Source: Clostridiales bacterium (GTDB lineage: Bacteria > Bacillota > Clostridia > Oscillospirales > QAMX01). From it: DNA of 49,921 nt. Under the pieces are notes generated by a model. It was not told the origin of the DNA. It ran no database searches and saw only the letters and a program-made list of their open reading frames with translations. Shown piece by piece: positions 30,571 to 40,200 of this stretch (within the stretch, counting starts at the first letter, position 1; every line of letters starts with the position of its first letter). Position numbers and translations under genes: made by a program. The stretch is taken from contig JAEDMJ010000013.1 of the NCBI GenBank assembly GCA_016303065.1, forward strand, positions 1-49,921, written 5' to 3'.

Positions 30571-32316
30571 ATGCCTTACGACGAGTTATTTTCCGATCTG
30601 AACACCATGTGGGTGCTGATTGCAGCAGCCCTCGTGTTCTTCATGCAGGCCGGTTTTGCCATGGCCGAATCCGGTTTCACCCGGGCCAAAAACACGGGCA
30701 ATATTATTATGAAGAACCTTATGGACTTCGCCATCGGAACCCCTCTTTACTGGCTCGCAGGTTTCGGCATCATGTTCGGAACCCAGAGCGCCATCTTCGG
30801 CGGTATAGACTTTTTCACCACCGGCGATTACAGTGCGATTCTCCCCGAAGGAGTCAGCTTCTTCTCGTATTTCATATTCCAGACAGTCTTCTGCGCCACG
30901 GCGGCGACCATCGTCTCCGGTGCAATGGCTGAAAGAACAAAGTTCAGCGCATACTGCATTTACAGCGCCGTCATAAGCCTCATCATCTACCCCGTCAGCG
31001 GCCACTGGATCTGGGGCGGCGGCTGGCTGGCACAGCTCGGCTTCCACGATTTCGCAGGCTCCACCGCAGTCCATATGCTCGGCGGCTGCTGCGCGCTGAT
31101 CGGCGCGGCAATGCTCGGGCCGCGTATCGGTAAATTCGGACGCGACGGAAAGCCCCGCGCAATCCCCGGACACAACCTTCCCATCGCAGCTCTCGGCGTG
31201 TTCATCCTCTGGTTCTGCTGGTTCGGCTTCAACGGAGGCTCCACCGTTTCGATGACGGGCGAAAGCGCCTCTCTTGCCGGCAAGGTCTTCTTCAACACGA
31301 ACCTCGCCGCCGCCTTCGCGACGGTCGCCGTCATGGTCATCACCTGGATCAGGTACAAAAAGCCCGACGTCTCCATGACTCTCAACGGTTCTCTCGCAGG
31401 TCTCGTGGCCATCACCGCAGGCTGCGACATGGTGAACCCCTGGGCGGCTGCGATCATCGGCATCGCCGCAGGCCTGTTCGTCGTCTTCGGCATTGAATTC
31501 GTCGAAAAAGTTCTCAAGGTCGACGATCCGGTCGGCGCGGTCGGCGTTCACTTCATCAACGGCGCCGTGGGAACCATACTCACCGCGGTCTTTGCCTCAA
31601 ACGAATCTCTCGCCGCTTCCGGACTCACAAGAATGCGCTTCATCGGCGTCCAGGCCCTCGGCGTTGTAAGCGTTATCGCCTGGACCACCGTCACAATAAC
31701 GATCACCTTCTTCATCATAAAGAAGACCATCGGCCTGAGAGTTTCCCCCGAAGAAGAACTCAGCGGCCTCGATCTTCCCGAGCACGGTCTTGTCTCGGCT
31801 TACGCCGATTTCATGCCGTCCATTACGGCGACCAACCCCTCTGCCGAAGCTCTCACCGAAGCCGCCGCTTCCGCCGAAGCGCCTGCCGCAGCGTCGGTTG
31901 AGGAAGCCGTCCCCGTCACTTACAGGGCTCCCGCCGCTTCTCCGGCCAGCGACGTGAAGATCACGAAGCTCGAGATTCTTCTCAAGCAGGAACGCTTCCC
32001 CGCCCTCAAGGAGGCTCTCACCGAAATCGGCATAACCGGCATGACGGTCACGAACGTTCTCGGCTGCGGCATCCAGAAGGGCAAGCCGGAATTTTACCGC
32101 GGCGTTGTCCAGGAGGTCACAGTCCTGCCGAGGGTAAAAGTCGAGGTCGTCGTCTGCAAGGTTCCGGTCTCCACCGTCATCGCCACCGCAAAGAAGATCC
32201 TCTACACCGGACACATCGGCGACGGAAAGATCTTTGTATACGACGTTGAAAACGCCGTCAAGGTACGCACCGGAGAGGAAGGCTACGACGCGCTCCAGGA
32301 CGTCGAACAGTACTGA
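30571..32316 (+). CDS. amtB-glnK: Ammonium transporter fused to a PII (GlnK) signalling domain
   Basis: Residues 1 to about 410 are an Amt/Mep channel for ammonium, with 11 predicted helices, FFMQAGFAMAESGFTRAKN, and DFAGSTAVHMLGGC. It ends with the conserved cytosolic EEELSGLDLPEHGLVSAY. An Ala/Pro-rich linker of about 40 residues leads to a complete PII domain (about 462-575), starting KITKLEILLKQERF and containing the T-loop segment EFYRG and the GDGKIFVYDVENAVKVRTGE C-loop. PII proteins read 2-oxoglutarate, ATP/ADP and sometimes modification, and GlnK plugs Amt pores. Here plug and channel are one chain. ATG 30571 has GGAGGTG upstream. gltB follows after 43 bases. Confidence 0.95.
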   Translation: MPYDELFSDLNTMWVLIAAALVFFMQAGFAMAESGFTRAKNTGNIIMKNLMDFAIGTPLYWLAGFGIMFGTQSAIFGGIDFFTTGDYSAILPEGVSFFSYFIFQTVFCATAATIVSGAMAERTKFSAYCIYSAVISLIIYPVSGHWIWGGGWLAQLGFHDFAGSTAVHMLGGCCALIGAAMLGPRIGKFGRDGKPRAIPGHNLPIAALGVFILWFCWFGFNGGSTVSMTGESASLAGKVFFNTNLAAAFATVAVMVITWIRYKKPDVSMTLNGSLAGLVAITAGCDMVNPWAAAIIGIAAGLFVVFGIEFVEKVLKVDDPVGAVGVHFINGAVGTILTAVFASNESLAASGLTRMRFIGVQALGVVSVIAWTTVTITITFFIIKKTIGLRVSPEEELSGLDLPEHGLVSAYADFMPSITATNPSAEALTEAAASAEAPAAASVEEAVPVTYRAPAASPASDVKITKLEILLKQERFPALKEALTEIGITGMTVTNVLGCGIQKGKPEFYRGVVQEVTVLPRVKVEVVVCKVPVSTVIATAKKILYTGHIGDGKIFVYDVENAVKVRTGEEGYDALQDVEQY

Positions 32317-32359
32317 TCCCGCGCCGGCCACAATTCAACTTACAAGGACAGAGATATAT

Positions 32360-35300
32360 ATGGAAAATACACGACAGCTCCCGGACTTTTTTGAGACCGA
32401 ACACGACGCCTGCGGCATCGGCGCAGTCGTCAGCATAGACGGTACGCAGACACACCAGACAGTTGAAGACGCGCTCACGATCGTCGAAAGGCTCGACCAC
32501 AGAGCCGGACGGGACGCCTCGGGCGAGACCGGAGACGGCGTCGGAATAATGCTTCAAATATCACACAGATTTTTCAGCGCAGCAGCGCTCTCCGCCGGCA
32601 TATCAGTCGGCGGAGAGCGCGATTACGGTGTGGGGATGTTTTTCTTTCCCAACAGCATCCTCCACATGAGGGAAGCGAAAAAGCTCTTCGAGATAATCAC
32701 GGTCAAAAACGGGCTCACCTTTCTTGGGTGGAGAAAGGTTCCCGTCTGCCCCGAGGTTCTGGGCGCACGCGCTCTTGAGTGCATGCCCGACATCTGGCAG
32801 TGCTTTGTGGGACGCCCCGAGGGCACAGAGCGCGGCATCGAATTCGACAGGCGCCTCTACGTTGCCCGCCGCGAGTTTGAACAGTCCTGCGACAGCACGT
32901 ACGTTGTCTCCCTCTCTTCCCGCACCATCGTCTACAAGGGAATGTTCCTTGTGGGACAGCTCCGCCGCTTCTACCCCGATCTCCGCGACGAAAGCTTTGA
33001 AAGCGCCATCGCCATGGTGCATTCGCGCTTTTCCACCAACACGACCCCAAGCTGGGAACGCGCGCACCCCAACCGCTTTATCCTTCACAACGGCGAGATA
33101 AACACCATACGCGGCAACGCCGCGAGAATGCTTGCCCGCGAGGAGACCATGCACTCCACCGTCATGGAAGCCGACATGGACAAGATACTCCCGGTCGTGA
33201 ACCGCACCGGCTCGGACTCCGCAATGCTCGACAACACGCTTGAATTCCTCTACATGAACGGCATAGAGCTTCCCCTCGCCGTGCTCATGACCCTCCCCGA
33301 GCCCTGGAGAAACGATCCTTACATGGACCGCGACAGAAAAGACTTTTACCACTACTACGCGACGATGATGGAGCCCTGGGACGGCCCCGCCGCCCTGCTC
33401 TTCACCGACGGCGACCTTTTCGGCGCGGCGCTTGACCGCAACGGCCTGCGCCCCTGCCGCTACTATACGGTTTCCGACGGGCGGCTCATCATGGCCTCCG
33501 AAGTAGGCGTTCTCGACATTCCCGACGACACCGTCACAGGGAAATACCGGCTTCAGCCGGGAAGCATGCTCCTTGTGGACACAAAAGCGAAAAAGATCAT
33601 AACCGACCGCGAGTGCAAGGATATGTACGCCGCCCGCCGCCCCTTCGGCGAATGGCTCGACGGGCACCTCGTCCCGCTTGCATCCCTTCCGATTCCCAAC
33701 AAGAGGCTCGACCCCTATCCCCAGGCGCAGCGCGACAGGCTCTGCCGTGCGTTCGGCTATACCTACGAAGAGATCCGAAATGCAATACTGCCCATGGCGG
33801 CAAACGGAAGCGAACCCACCGCCTCCATGGGCACGGACATTCCCCTTGCGGTGCTTTCCGAAAAGCATCAGCCCCTCTTTTCCTATTTCAAGCAGCTCTT
33901 CGCCCAGGTCACAAACCCGCCCATCGACTCTCTCCGCGAAAAAATCGTCACCGACACGACAGTCTATGTGGGCTCGGACGGCAATATTCTGGAGGAAAAG
34001 GCGTCCAACTGCCATGTGCTTGAAATTGACAACCCCATCCTCACAAGCGTCGATCTTCTGAAGATCAAAAGCCTTGACCGTCCCGGTCTCAGCTCCGCCG
34101 TCGTATCGCTTCTCTATTACAAGGGCGCGTCCATCGAAAAGGCTCTCGACAGGCTCTTCATCGAGTGCGACCGCGCATACCGCGACGGACACAATATTAT
34201 CATCCTCTCCGACCGGGGCGTCGACGAAAACCATGTGGCGATCCCGTCCCTGCTGGCGGTTTCCGCCGTTGAACAGTACCTTGTCCGCACGAAAAAGCGC
34301 ACCGCCGTTTCGATCATACTCGAAAGCGCGGAGCCCAGGGACGTCCACCAGTTTGCAGTTATCCTCGGCTACGGCGCGCGGGCCATCAACCCCTACCTCG
34401 CTCACGAGTGCATCGCCGAGCTCATCGACAAAAAGCTGCTGTCAAAGGACTGCCACACGGCAATCCGCGACTACAACAGGGCGATTCTCGGCGGCATAGT
34501 CAAAATCGCCGCAAAAATGGGCATTTCCACGCTTCAGTCCTACCAGTCCTCCCAGATATTTGAAGCTGTCGGCATAAAAGAGGACGTGATCGACCGCTAT
34601 TTTACCGGAACGGTCAGCCGCGTCGGCGGCATCGGTCTGGAAGAGATCGCGGAGGGCGTCGAATGGAGACACGACCACGCCTTTGACCCCCTCGACCTCG
34701 GAGTCGACACGACGCTTGACAGCACCGGTTTCTGGAAGCTCCGCTCCGGTCCGGACAAGGAAGACCATATGTACAACCCGATGACCATCGTCGCGCTCCA
34801 GCAGGCGACGCAGAACGGGGACTATAAGCGTTTCCGGGAGTACTCCGCCATGGTCGACGACGAAAGCCTTCCCCACACGCTCCGCGGTCTTTTGGCCTTT
34901 GACACCTCCGCCGCTTCCCCGATACCCCTTTCCGAGGTCGAACCGGCGTCCGAAATCGTCAGGAGATTCAAGACCGGCGCGATGTCTTACGGCTCCATTT
35001 CCCGTGAGGCCCACGAATGCATGGCAGTGGCCATGAACCGGCTCGGAGGCAAGTCCAACTCCGGCGAAGGCGGCGAAGAGCCCGAGCGCCTCGGCACCGA
35101 GCGCAACAGCGCCATCAAGCAGGTGGCGTCCGGAAGATTCGGCGTCACAAGCGAATACCTCGTCAGCGCAAAAGAAATCCAGATAAAAATGGCCCAGGGC
35201 GCAAAGCCCGGCGAGGGCGGACACCTTCCCGGAAGAAAGGTCTACCCCTGGATCGCAAAGACCCGCCACTCCACCCCGGGAGTTTCCCTCATCTCTCCCC

Positions 35301-36883
35301 CGCCCCACCACGACATATATTCAATCGAAGACCTGGCGCAGCTCATCTACGACCTGAAAAACGCCAACCGCGACGCGCGCATTTCCGTCAAGCTGGTGTC
35401 CGAAGCCGGCGTCGGCACAATCGCCGCGGGCGTTGCAAAGGCCGGCGCGGAGGTCATCCTGATCTCCGGTTACGACGGAGGCACCGGCGCCGCCCCGCAA
35501 AGCTCCATACACAACGCCGGTCTCCCCTGGGAGCTGGGTCTTTCCGAAGCCCACCAGACCCTCGTCGAGAACGGTCTGCGCAGCTGTGTGCGCCTTGAAA
35601 CCGACGGCAAGCTCATGACCGGACGCGACGTTGCAATCGCCTGTCTCCTCGGCGCGGAGGAATTCGGATTTGCCACGGCGCCACTTGTCACCATGGGGTG
35701 CATGATGATGCGAGTATGCAATCTCGACACCTGTCCGGCGGGCATCGCAACACAAAACGAGAAGCTTCGCTGCCGTTTTGCCGGAAAGCCGGAATACGTC
35801 ATGAACTTCATGCTCTTCATCGCGGAAGAGCTCCGCGAGATCATGGCAAACCTCGGGTTCCGCACCGTCGACGAAATGGTCGGCCACACCGAGATGCTCC
35901 GCGTCAAGGAACACCAGATCACCAGGCGCGCCGAAAGCGTGGATATGCGCCGGATCATCGCCCGCCTCCCCGAAAACCTCACCAAGCGCCGCTTCGACCC
36001 GGCGGACGTCTACGACTTCAAGCTTGAAAAAACCGTTGACGAAGCCGTCCTTCTCAAAAAATTCGCTTCCGCTCTCCGCACCGGAAAGCCCCACAGCGAA
36101 AGCATCCGCATCTCCTGCACCGACAGAACCGTCGGCACCATACTCGGCTCCGTAATAACAAAGAAATTCGGCTCCTCCCTTCCCGACGACACCTTCACCG
36201 TAAACTGCCGCGGCGGCGCCGGACAGTCCTTCGGCGCATTCATCCCCCGGGGCCTCACGCTCAATCTCGAGGGCGACGCCAACGACTATCTGGGCAAGGG
36301 ACTCTCCGGCGGCAGGATTGTCGTCAGACCTCCGAAAGAGTGCAGACTCTCCGAAAGCGGAAGAGTTATAATCGGCAACGTCGCCCTTTACGGCGCGACT
36401 TCCGGCGAAGCTTTCATCAGCGGCACCGCCGGCGAAAGGTTCTGCGTCCGCAACTCCGGCGCGGTTGCCGTGGCGGAGGGCTGCGGCGAGCACGGCTGCG
36501 AATACATGACCGGCGGACGCGCCGTGATCCTCGGATCCGTCGGCAAAAACTTTGCCGCAGGCATGAGCGGCGGCATCGCCTATGTTCTCGACTCCGACCA
36601 CACGCTCTACCGCAAGCTCAACAAAGACATGGTCACAATGGAAGAAGTCACCGAAAAGCACGATATCCACGAGCTCCACTCCATACTCGAACGCCACCTT
36701 GCCGCAACCGGGTCGGAACGCGCCCGTGAGATACTCGCCGATTTCCCGGCATGGCTCGAACACTTCAAAAAGATCATGCCCACGGATTACCGCAGCATGC
36801 TGGCCGCGATAGGACAGCTCGAAAAGACAGGAATGACACACGCGGAGGCAGAACACGAAGCATTCCGCATGATGGGAAGGTGA
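32360..36883 (+). CDS. gltB: Glutamate synthase (GOGAT) large subunit
   Basis: Makes glutamate from glutamine and 2-oxoglutarate. The 1507-residue protein begins with a short propeptide ending before Cys18 (ACGIG), the nucleophile of the Ntn-type glutaminase domain after autocleavage. The central and FMN-binding synthase domains follow, with GAMSYGSISREAHE, GEGGEEPER, PPPHHDIYS, and GYDGGTGAAP. The [3Fe-4S] Cys pattern CMMMRVCNLDTC has C-x5-C-x4-C spacing, and the C-terminal GXGXG beta-helix domain is complete. I chose ATG 32360, since it places Cys18 after a normal propeptide. Upstream AAGGA spacing is long (about 12 bases). gltD starts 6 bases after the stop. Confidence 0.97.
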   Translation: MENTRQLPDFFETEHDACGIGAVVSIDGTQTHQTVEDALTIVERLDHRAGRDASGETGDGVGIMLQISHRFFSAAALSAGISVGGERDYGVGMFFFPNSILHMREAKKLFEIITVKNGLTFLGWRKVPVCPEVLGARALECMPDIWQCFVGRPEGTERGIEFDRRLYVARREFEQSCDSTYVVSLSSRTIVYKGMFLVGQLRRFYPDLRDESFESAIAMVHSRFSTNTTPSWERAHPNRFILHNGEINTIRGNAARMLAREETMHSTVMEADMDKILPVVNRTGSDSAMLDNTLEFLYMNGIELPLAVLMTLPEPWRNDPYMDRDRKDFYHYYATMMEPWDGPAALLFTDGDLFGAALDRNGLRPCRYYTVSDGRLIMASEVGVLDIPDDTVTGKYRLQPGSMLLVDTKAKKIITDRECKDMYAARRPFGEWLDGHLVPLASLPIPNKRLDPYPQAQRDRLCRAFGYTYEEIRNAILPMAANGSEPTASMGTDIPLAVLSEKHQPLFSYFKQLFAQVTNPPIDSLREKIVTDTTVYVGSDGNILEEKASNCHVLEIDNPILTSVDLLKIKSLDRPGLSSAVVSLLYYKGASIEKALDRLFIECDRAYRDGHNIIILSDRGVDENHVAIPSLLAVSAVEQYLVRTKKRTAVSIILESAEPRDVHQFAVILGYGARAINPYLAHECIAELIDKKLLSKDCHTAIRDYNRAILGGIVKIAAKMGISTLQSYQSSQIFEAVGIKEDVIDRYFTGTVSRVGGIGLEEIAEGVEWRHDHAFDPLDLGVDTTLDSTGFWKLRSGPDKEDHMYNPMTIVALQQATQNGDYKRFREYSAMVDDESLPHTLRGLLAFDTSAASPIPLSEVEPASEIVRRFKTGAMSYGSISREAHECMAVAMNRLGGKSNSGEGGEEPERLGTERNSAIKQVASGRFGVTSEYLVSAKEIQIKMAQGAKPGEGGHLPGRKVYPWIAKTRHSTPGVSLISPPPHHDIYSIEDLAQLIYDLKNANRDARISVKLVSEAGVGTIAAGVAKAGAEVILISGYDGGTGAAPQSSIHNAGLPWELGLSEAHQTLVENGLRSCVRLETDGKLMTGRDVAIACLLGAEEFGFATAPLVTMGCMMMRVCNLDTCPAGIATQNEKLRCRFAGKPEYVMNFMLFIAEELREIMANLGFRTVDEMVGHTEMLRVKEHQITRRAESVDMRRIIARLPENLTKRRFDPADVYDFKLEKTVDEAVLLKKFASALRTGKPHSESIRISCTDRTVGTILGSVITKKFGSSLPDDTFTVNCRGGAGQSFGAFIPRGLTLNLEGDANDYLGKGLSGGRIVVRPPKECRLSESGRVIIGNVALYGATSGEAFISGTAGERFCVRNSGAVAVAEGCGEHGCEYMTGGRAVILGSVGKNFAAGMSGGIAYVLDSDHTLYRKLNKDMVTMEEVTEKHDIHELHSILERHLAATGSERAREILADFPAWLEHFKKIMPTDYRSMLAAIGQLEKTGMTHAEAEHEAFRMMGR

Positions 36884-36889
36884 ACGAAC

Positions 36890-38359
36890 ATGGGAAAACC
36901 GACAGGATTTCTTGATTATGAACGTCAGGATCAAAGACATCTGCCTCCGGAAGAGAGAATAAAAAGCTTCAGCGAATTCCGCGCGCCCTCCTCCGAAGAA
37001 GAACGCCGCCGCCAGGGCTCCCGCTGCATGAACTGCGGCGTCCCCTTCTGCCAGTCCGGAATGACCCTTGCCGGCATGGTGACCGGCTGTCCGCTTCACA
37101 ACCTTATTCCGGAGTGGAACGACGAAATAAGCAGCGGCAACAGCGCCCACGCCGCGGACCGGCTTTTGAAAACCAGCAATTTCCCCGAATTCACCGGGCG
37201 CGTCTGTCCCGCGCTCTGCGAAAAGGCCTGCCTCTGCGGGCACTGGGGCGACGCCGTCACCGTCCGCGACAACGAGCTTTACGTCATTGAAAAGGCGTTT
37301 TCGGACGGGCTCATGCAGCCGCGCATTCCCGCCTCCCGAACGGACAAACGCGTTGCGGTGGTCGGAAGCGGCCCTTCCGGGCTTGCCGTCGCCGATATGC
37401 TGAACCGCAGAGGGCACAACGTCACGGTCTTTGAGCGCGACGACCGCCCCGGCGGACTGCTGATGTACGGCATTCCGAACATGAAGCTTGACAAGTCCGT
37501 CGTCATGCGCCGCATCGCCCTTATGGAGAGCGAAGGCGTTAAATTCGTCATGAATTCGGACGTGGGAAAGAACGTGTCCGCGGACAGTCTTATGAGCGAC
37601 TTCGACGCCGTGGCGCTCTGCTGCGGCGCAAAGGCCGCAAGGAGCATTCCCGCGGCGGCGGACATGCCCCGGGGCGTGTATTTCGCAGTGGATTTTCTCA
37701 GCTCGACCACAAAGCACCTTCTCTCCGGAAGCGATTTCATCTCCGCGAAGGACAAAAACGTGGTCATCGTGGGCGGCGGCGACACGGGCAACGACTGCGT
37801 CGGAACCTGCATCCGCCACGGCTGCCGCTCCGTCACCCAGCTTGAGATGATGCCCTGCCCCCCCGAGGAACGCCTCCCCTCAAACCCGTGGCCCGAATGG
37901 CCGAAAATCAAAAAGACCGATTACGGCCAGGAAGAGGCCATCGCGGTTTTCGGGCACGACCCGCGCGTCTACGAGACAACGGTCAGCTCGCTTGTCACCG
38001 ATGAAGACGGCCGGCTCAAAGCCGTCCGCACGGTAAAGCTGGCGTTCAAAAACGAAAACGGCCGCCGATTTACCGAAGAGATCCCGGGCAGCGAACGCGA
38101 GCTTCCGGCGGAGCTTCTGCTCATTGCGGCAGGCTTTACCGGCTGTGAAAGCTATGTTCCCGAAAGCTTCGGCGTCGGCCTTTCCGAGCGCCGCACCGTC
38201 CGCACCTCACAGGGGGGACACATGACGGAGCGGGAAGGCGTGTTTTCCGCCGGAGATATGCGCCGCGGCCAGTCCCTTGTCGTCTGGGCGATTGCCGAGG
38301 GACGCAGCTGCGCTGCGGAGATCGACAGATATCTCATGGGCTACACCAACATGGTTTGA
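36890..38359 (+). CDS. gltD: Glutamate synthase small subunit (NAD(P)H-dependent)
   Basis: Delivers electrons from NAD(P)H through FAD and [4Fe-4S] clusters to the large subunit. The 489 residues show the N-terminal Cys-rich motif CMNCGVPFCQ and GCPLHNLIPEWND, FAD-binding GSGPSGLAVADML, RPGGLLMYGIPNMKLDK, and the NADPH-binding GGGDTGNDC. Length is normal. It is the last gene of the amtB-gltB-gltD unit; pyrG has a separate promoter just after its stop. Confidence 0.97.
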   Translation: MGKPTGFLDYERQDQRHLPPEERIKSFSEFRAPSSEEERRRQGSRCMNCGVPFCQSGMTLAGMVTGCPLHNLIPEWNDEISSGNSAHAADRLLKTSNFPEFTGRVCPALCEKACLCGHWGDAVTVRDNELYVIEKAFSDGLMQPRIPASRTDKRVAVVGSGPSGLAVADMLNRRGHNVTVFERDDRPGGLLMYGIPNMKLDKSVVMRRIALMESEGVKFVMNSDVGKNVSADSLMSDFDAVALCCGAKAARSIPAAADMPRGVYFAVDFLSSTTKHLLSGSDFISAKDKNVVIVGGGDTGNDCVGTCIRHGCRSVTQLEMMPCPPEERLPSNPWPEWPKIKKTDYGQEEAIAVFGHDPRVYETTVSSLVTDEDGRLKAVRTVKLAFKNENGRRFTEEIPGSERELPAELLLIAAGFTGCESYVPESFGVGLSERRTVRTSQGGHMTEREGVFSAGDMRRGQSLVVWAIAEGRSCAAEIDRYLMGYTNMV

Positions 38360-38390
38360 AACATTTTTTCACAAAATTCCACCGCAAGTA

Positions 38391-38419
38391 TTGACAAAAA
38401 CGTCTCTTTGGTGTATAAT
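38391..38419 (+). promoter_or_regulatory. Promoter of pyrG
   Basis: TTGACA (38391-38396), 17-base spacer, TATAAT (38414-38419). The hexamers and the start of the spacer (AAAA) are the same as in the amtB promoter. Confidence 0.9.
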
Positions 38420-38433
38420 TTATTTCCGGAGAT

Positions 38434-38477
38434 GACAAAGGCGTCACGGTTCCGTATGGGAATCGTGACGCCTTTTT
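38434..38477 (+). terminator. pyrG leader terminator carrying the element shared with amtB
   Basis: A 17-bp stem with one G-U (38437-38453 with 38459-38475), 5-nt loop, then T residues (38473-38477). Lower arms GACAAAGGCGTC and GTGACGCCTTTT equal those of the amtB leader, starting 14 bases after the -10. It ends 26 bases before the pyrG ATG, so it should work as an attenuator. Confidence 0.8.
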
Positions 38478-38503
38478 GCTTAAAAAAAGGGGAGAAAAGC
38501 AAA

Positions 38504-40114
38504 ATGACAAAATACATTTTCGTTACAGGCGGCGTCGTATCCGGACTTGGAAAGGGTATCACAGCGGCATCCCTCGGAAGACTTCTGAAGGCAAGGGGGC
38601 TCAAGGTCGCCGCCCAGAAGCTCGACCCATACATAAACGTGGATCCCGGAACGATGAGCCCCTACCAGCACGGAGAGGTTTTCGTGACCGACGACGGCGC
38701 AGAGACCGACCTCGACCTCGGTCACTACGAGCGCTTTATCGACGAGGATCTGAACAAATACTCAAACCTCACCACCGGAAAGGTCTATTCGCGCGTCATT
38801 GAAAAAGAGCGGCGGGGCGAATACCTCGGAAGCACCGTCCAGTGCATTCCCCATATCACCGACGAAATAAAGCATTTTGTCTACTGCGTCGGAAAAAAGA
38901 CCGAAGCCGACATCGTGATCACCGAGATCGGCGGCACCACGGGCGATATAGAGAGCCAGCCGTTTCTTGAAGCCATACGCCAAATCGGCCACGAGGTCGG
39001 AAAGGAAAACTCGCTCTTTATCCATGTCACCCTCGTGCCGTATCTCCGGGCCTCCGGAGAGCACAAGTCAAAGCCGACCCAGCACTCCGTCAAAGAGCTC
39101 CAGGGAATGGGGATTTCTCCCGACATCATCGTTCTCCGCTGCGACGAACCCATCACCGACCAGAATATCTTCCGGAAAATCGCCGGCTTCTGCAACGTAA
39201 AGCCCGACTGCGTCATTGAAAACGTGACTCTCCCGGTGCTCTACGAAGCGCCCCTCATGCTCGAGGCCTCGAATCTGTCCTCCATCGTCTGCCGCGAACT
39301 CCATATCGACGCGCCCGCTCCCGACCTTTCCGAGTGGAAGGCTCTGGTGGACCGCATAAAGTCGCCTTCAAGCAAAATTTCCGTGGGGCTCGTCGGAAAA
39401 TACGTCCAGCTTCACGACGCCTATCTCTCCGTTGCGGAAGCCCTGCGCCATGCGGGCTACGCCCTCGGAACGGAGGTTCACATCGAGTGGATCGACTCCG
39501 AAACGCTCACCGAAGATAACTCCAGGGAGGTCCTCTCCCCGCTCGGCGGCATACTCGTTCCCGGCGGCTTCGGAGGACGCGGCTTTGAGGGAAAGCTGCT
39601 TGCAATAAGATACGCCCGCGAAAACAGGGTTCCCTTCCTCGGGCTCTGCCTTGGAATGCAGGCCGCAGTCGTTGAATTTGCCCGCGACGTTCTGGGGCTT
39701 TCCAGGGCCAACTCCGGGGAATTCGACGAAACCTCCCCCGACAAGGTCATCGACTTCATGCCCGGCCAGAGCGACGAGATCGACAAAGGCGGCACGCTCC
39801 GCCTCGGAAGCTACCCCTGCCTTGTCAAGCCCGGAACGATGATGGAAAAGTGCTACGGACAGAATCTGATCTCCGAGCGCCACCGCCACCGCTACGAGTT
39901 CAACAACGACTACCGCAGCAGGCTCGAATCGGCCGGGCTCGTCATAAGCGGAACCTCTCCCGACGGAAGGCTTGTTGAGACCGTAGAGCTTGCCGACTCT
40001 CCGTTTTTTGTCGGCGTCCAGTACCATCCCGAGTTCAAAAGCCGCCCCAACAGGCCCCACCCGCTGTTCAGAGGCTTCGTTTCCGCGGTTCTCGCAACCT
40101 CCGGGAAATTTTAA
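38504..40114 (+). CDS. pyrG: CTP synthase
   Basis: Converts UTP to CTP using ATP and glutamine (or ammonia). The 536-residue protein has the synthetase domain (FVTGGVVSGLGKGI, DPYINVDPGTMSPYQHGEVF, DLDLGHYERF) and a class I glutaminase domain with PGGFGGRG, the nucleophile in LGLCLGMQ, and QYHPEF. The start at ATG 38504 follows GGGGAG by about 8 bases and gives the conserved MTKYIFVTGG. Transcription from its own promoter passes a terminator, as in Bacillus pyrG, but the leader sequence differs and resembles the amtB leader. Confidence 0.97.
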   Translation: MTKYIFVTGGVVSGLGKGITAASLGRLLKARGLKVAAQKLDPYINVDPGTMSPYQHGEVFVTDDGAETDLDLGHYERFIDEDLNKYSNLTTGKVYSRVIEKERRGEYLGSTVQCIPHITDEIKHFVYCVGKKTEADIVITEIGGTTGDIESQPFLEAIRQIGHEVGKENSLFIHVTLVPYLRASGEHKSKPTQHSVKELQGMGISPDIIVLRCDEPITDQNIFRKIAGFCNVKPDCVIENVTLPVLYEAPLMLEASNLSSIVCRELHIDAPAPDLSEWKALVDRIKSPSSKISVGLVGKYVQLHDAYLSVAEALRHAGYALGTEVHIEWIDSETLTEDNSREVLSPLGGILVPGGFGGRGFEGKLLAIRYARENRVPFLGLCLGMQAAVVEFARDVLGLSRANSGEFDETSPDKVIDFMPGQSDEIDKGGTLRLGSYPCLVKPGTMMEKCYGQNLISERHRHRYEFNNDYRSRLESAGLVISGTSPDGRLVETVELADSPFFVGVQYHPEFKSRPNRPHPLFRGFVSAVLATSGKF

Positions 40115-40200
40115 GTGATTTTTGTTATTTACCGACAAATTCCGCATTTTTCGTATTTTTTATCATTTATATTTCAAATCTGTGAACTTTTTGTAACCCC

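Noticed and set aside
35321..37819. An 832-codon open frame antisense to gltB and gltD
   Set aside because: It is the mirror of GC-rich coding sequence on the + strand, crosses the gltB/gltD boundary and has no recognisable domain. gltB and gltD themselves are certain.
38408..38503. N-terminal extension of CTP synthase
   Set aside because: The open frame would begin upstream of the -10 element and cross the leader terminator; ATG 38504 gives the conserved MTKYIFVTGG start.
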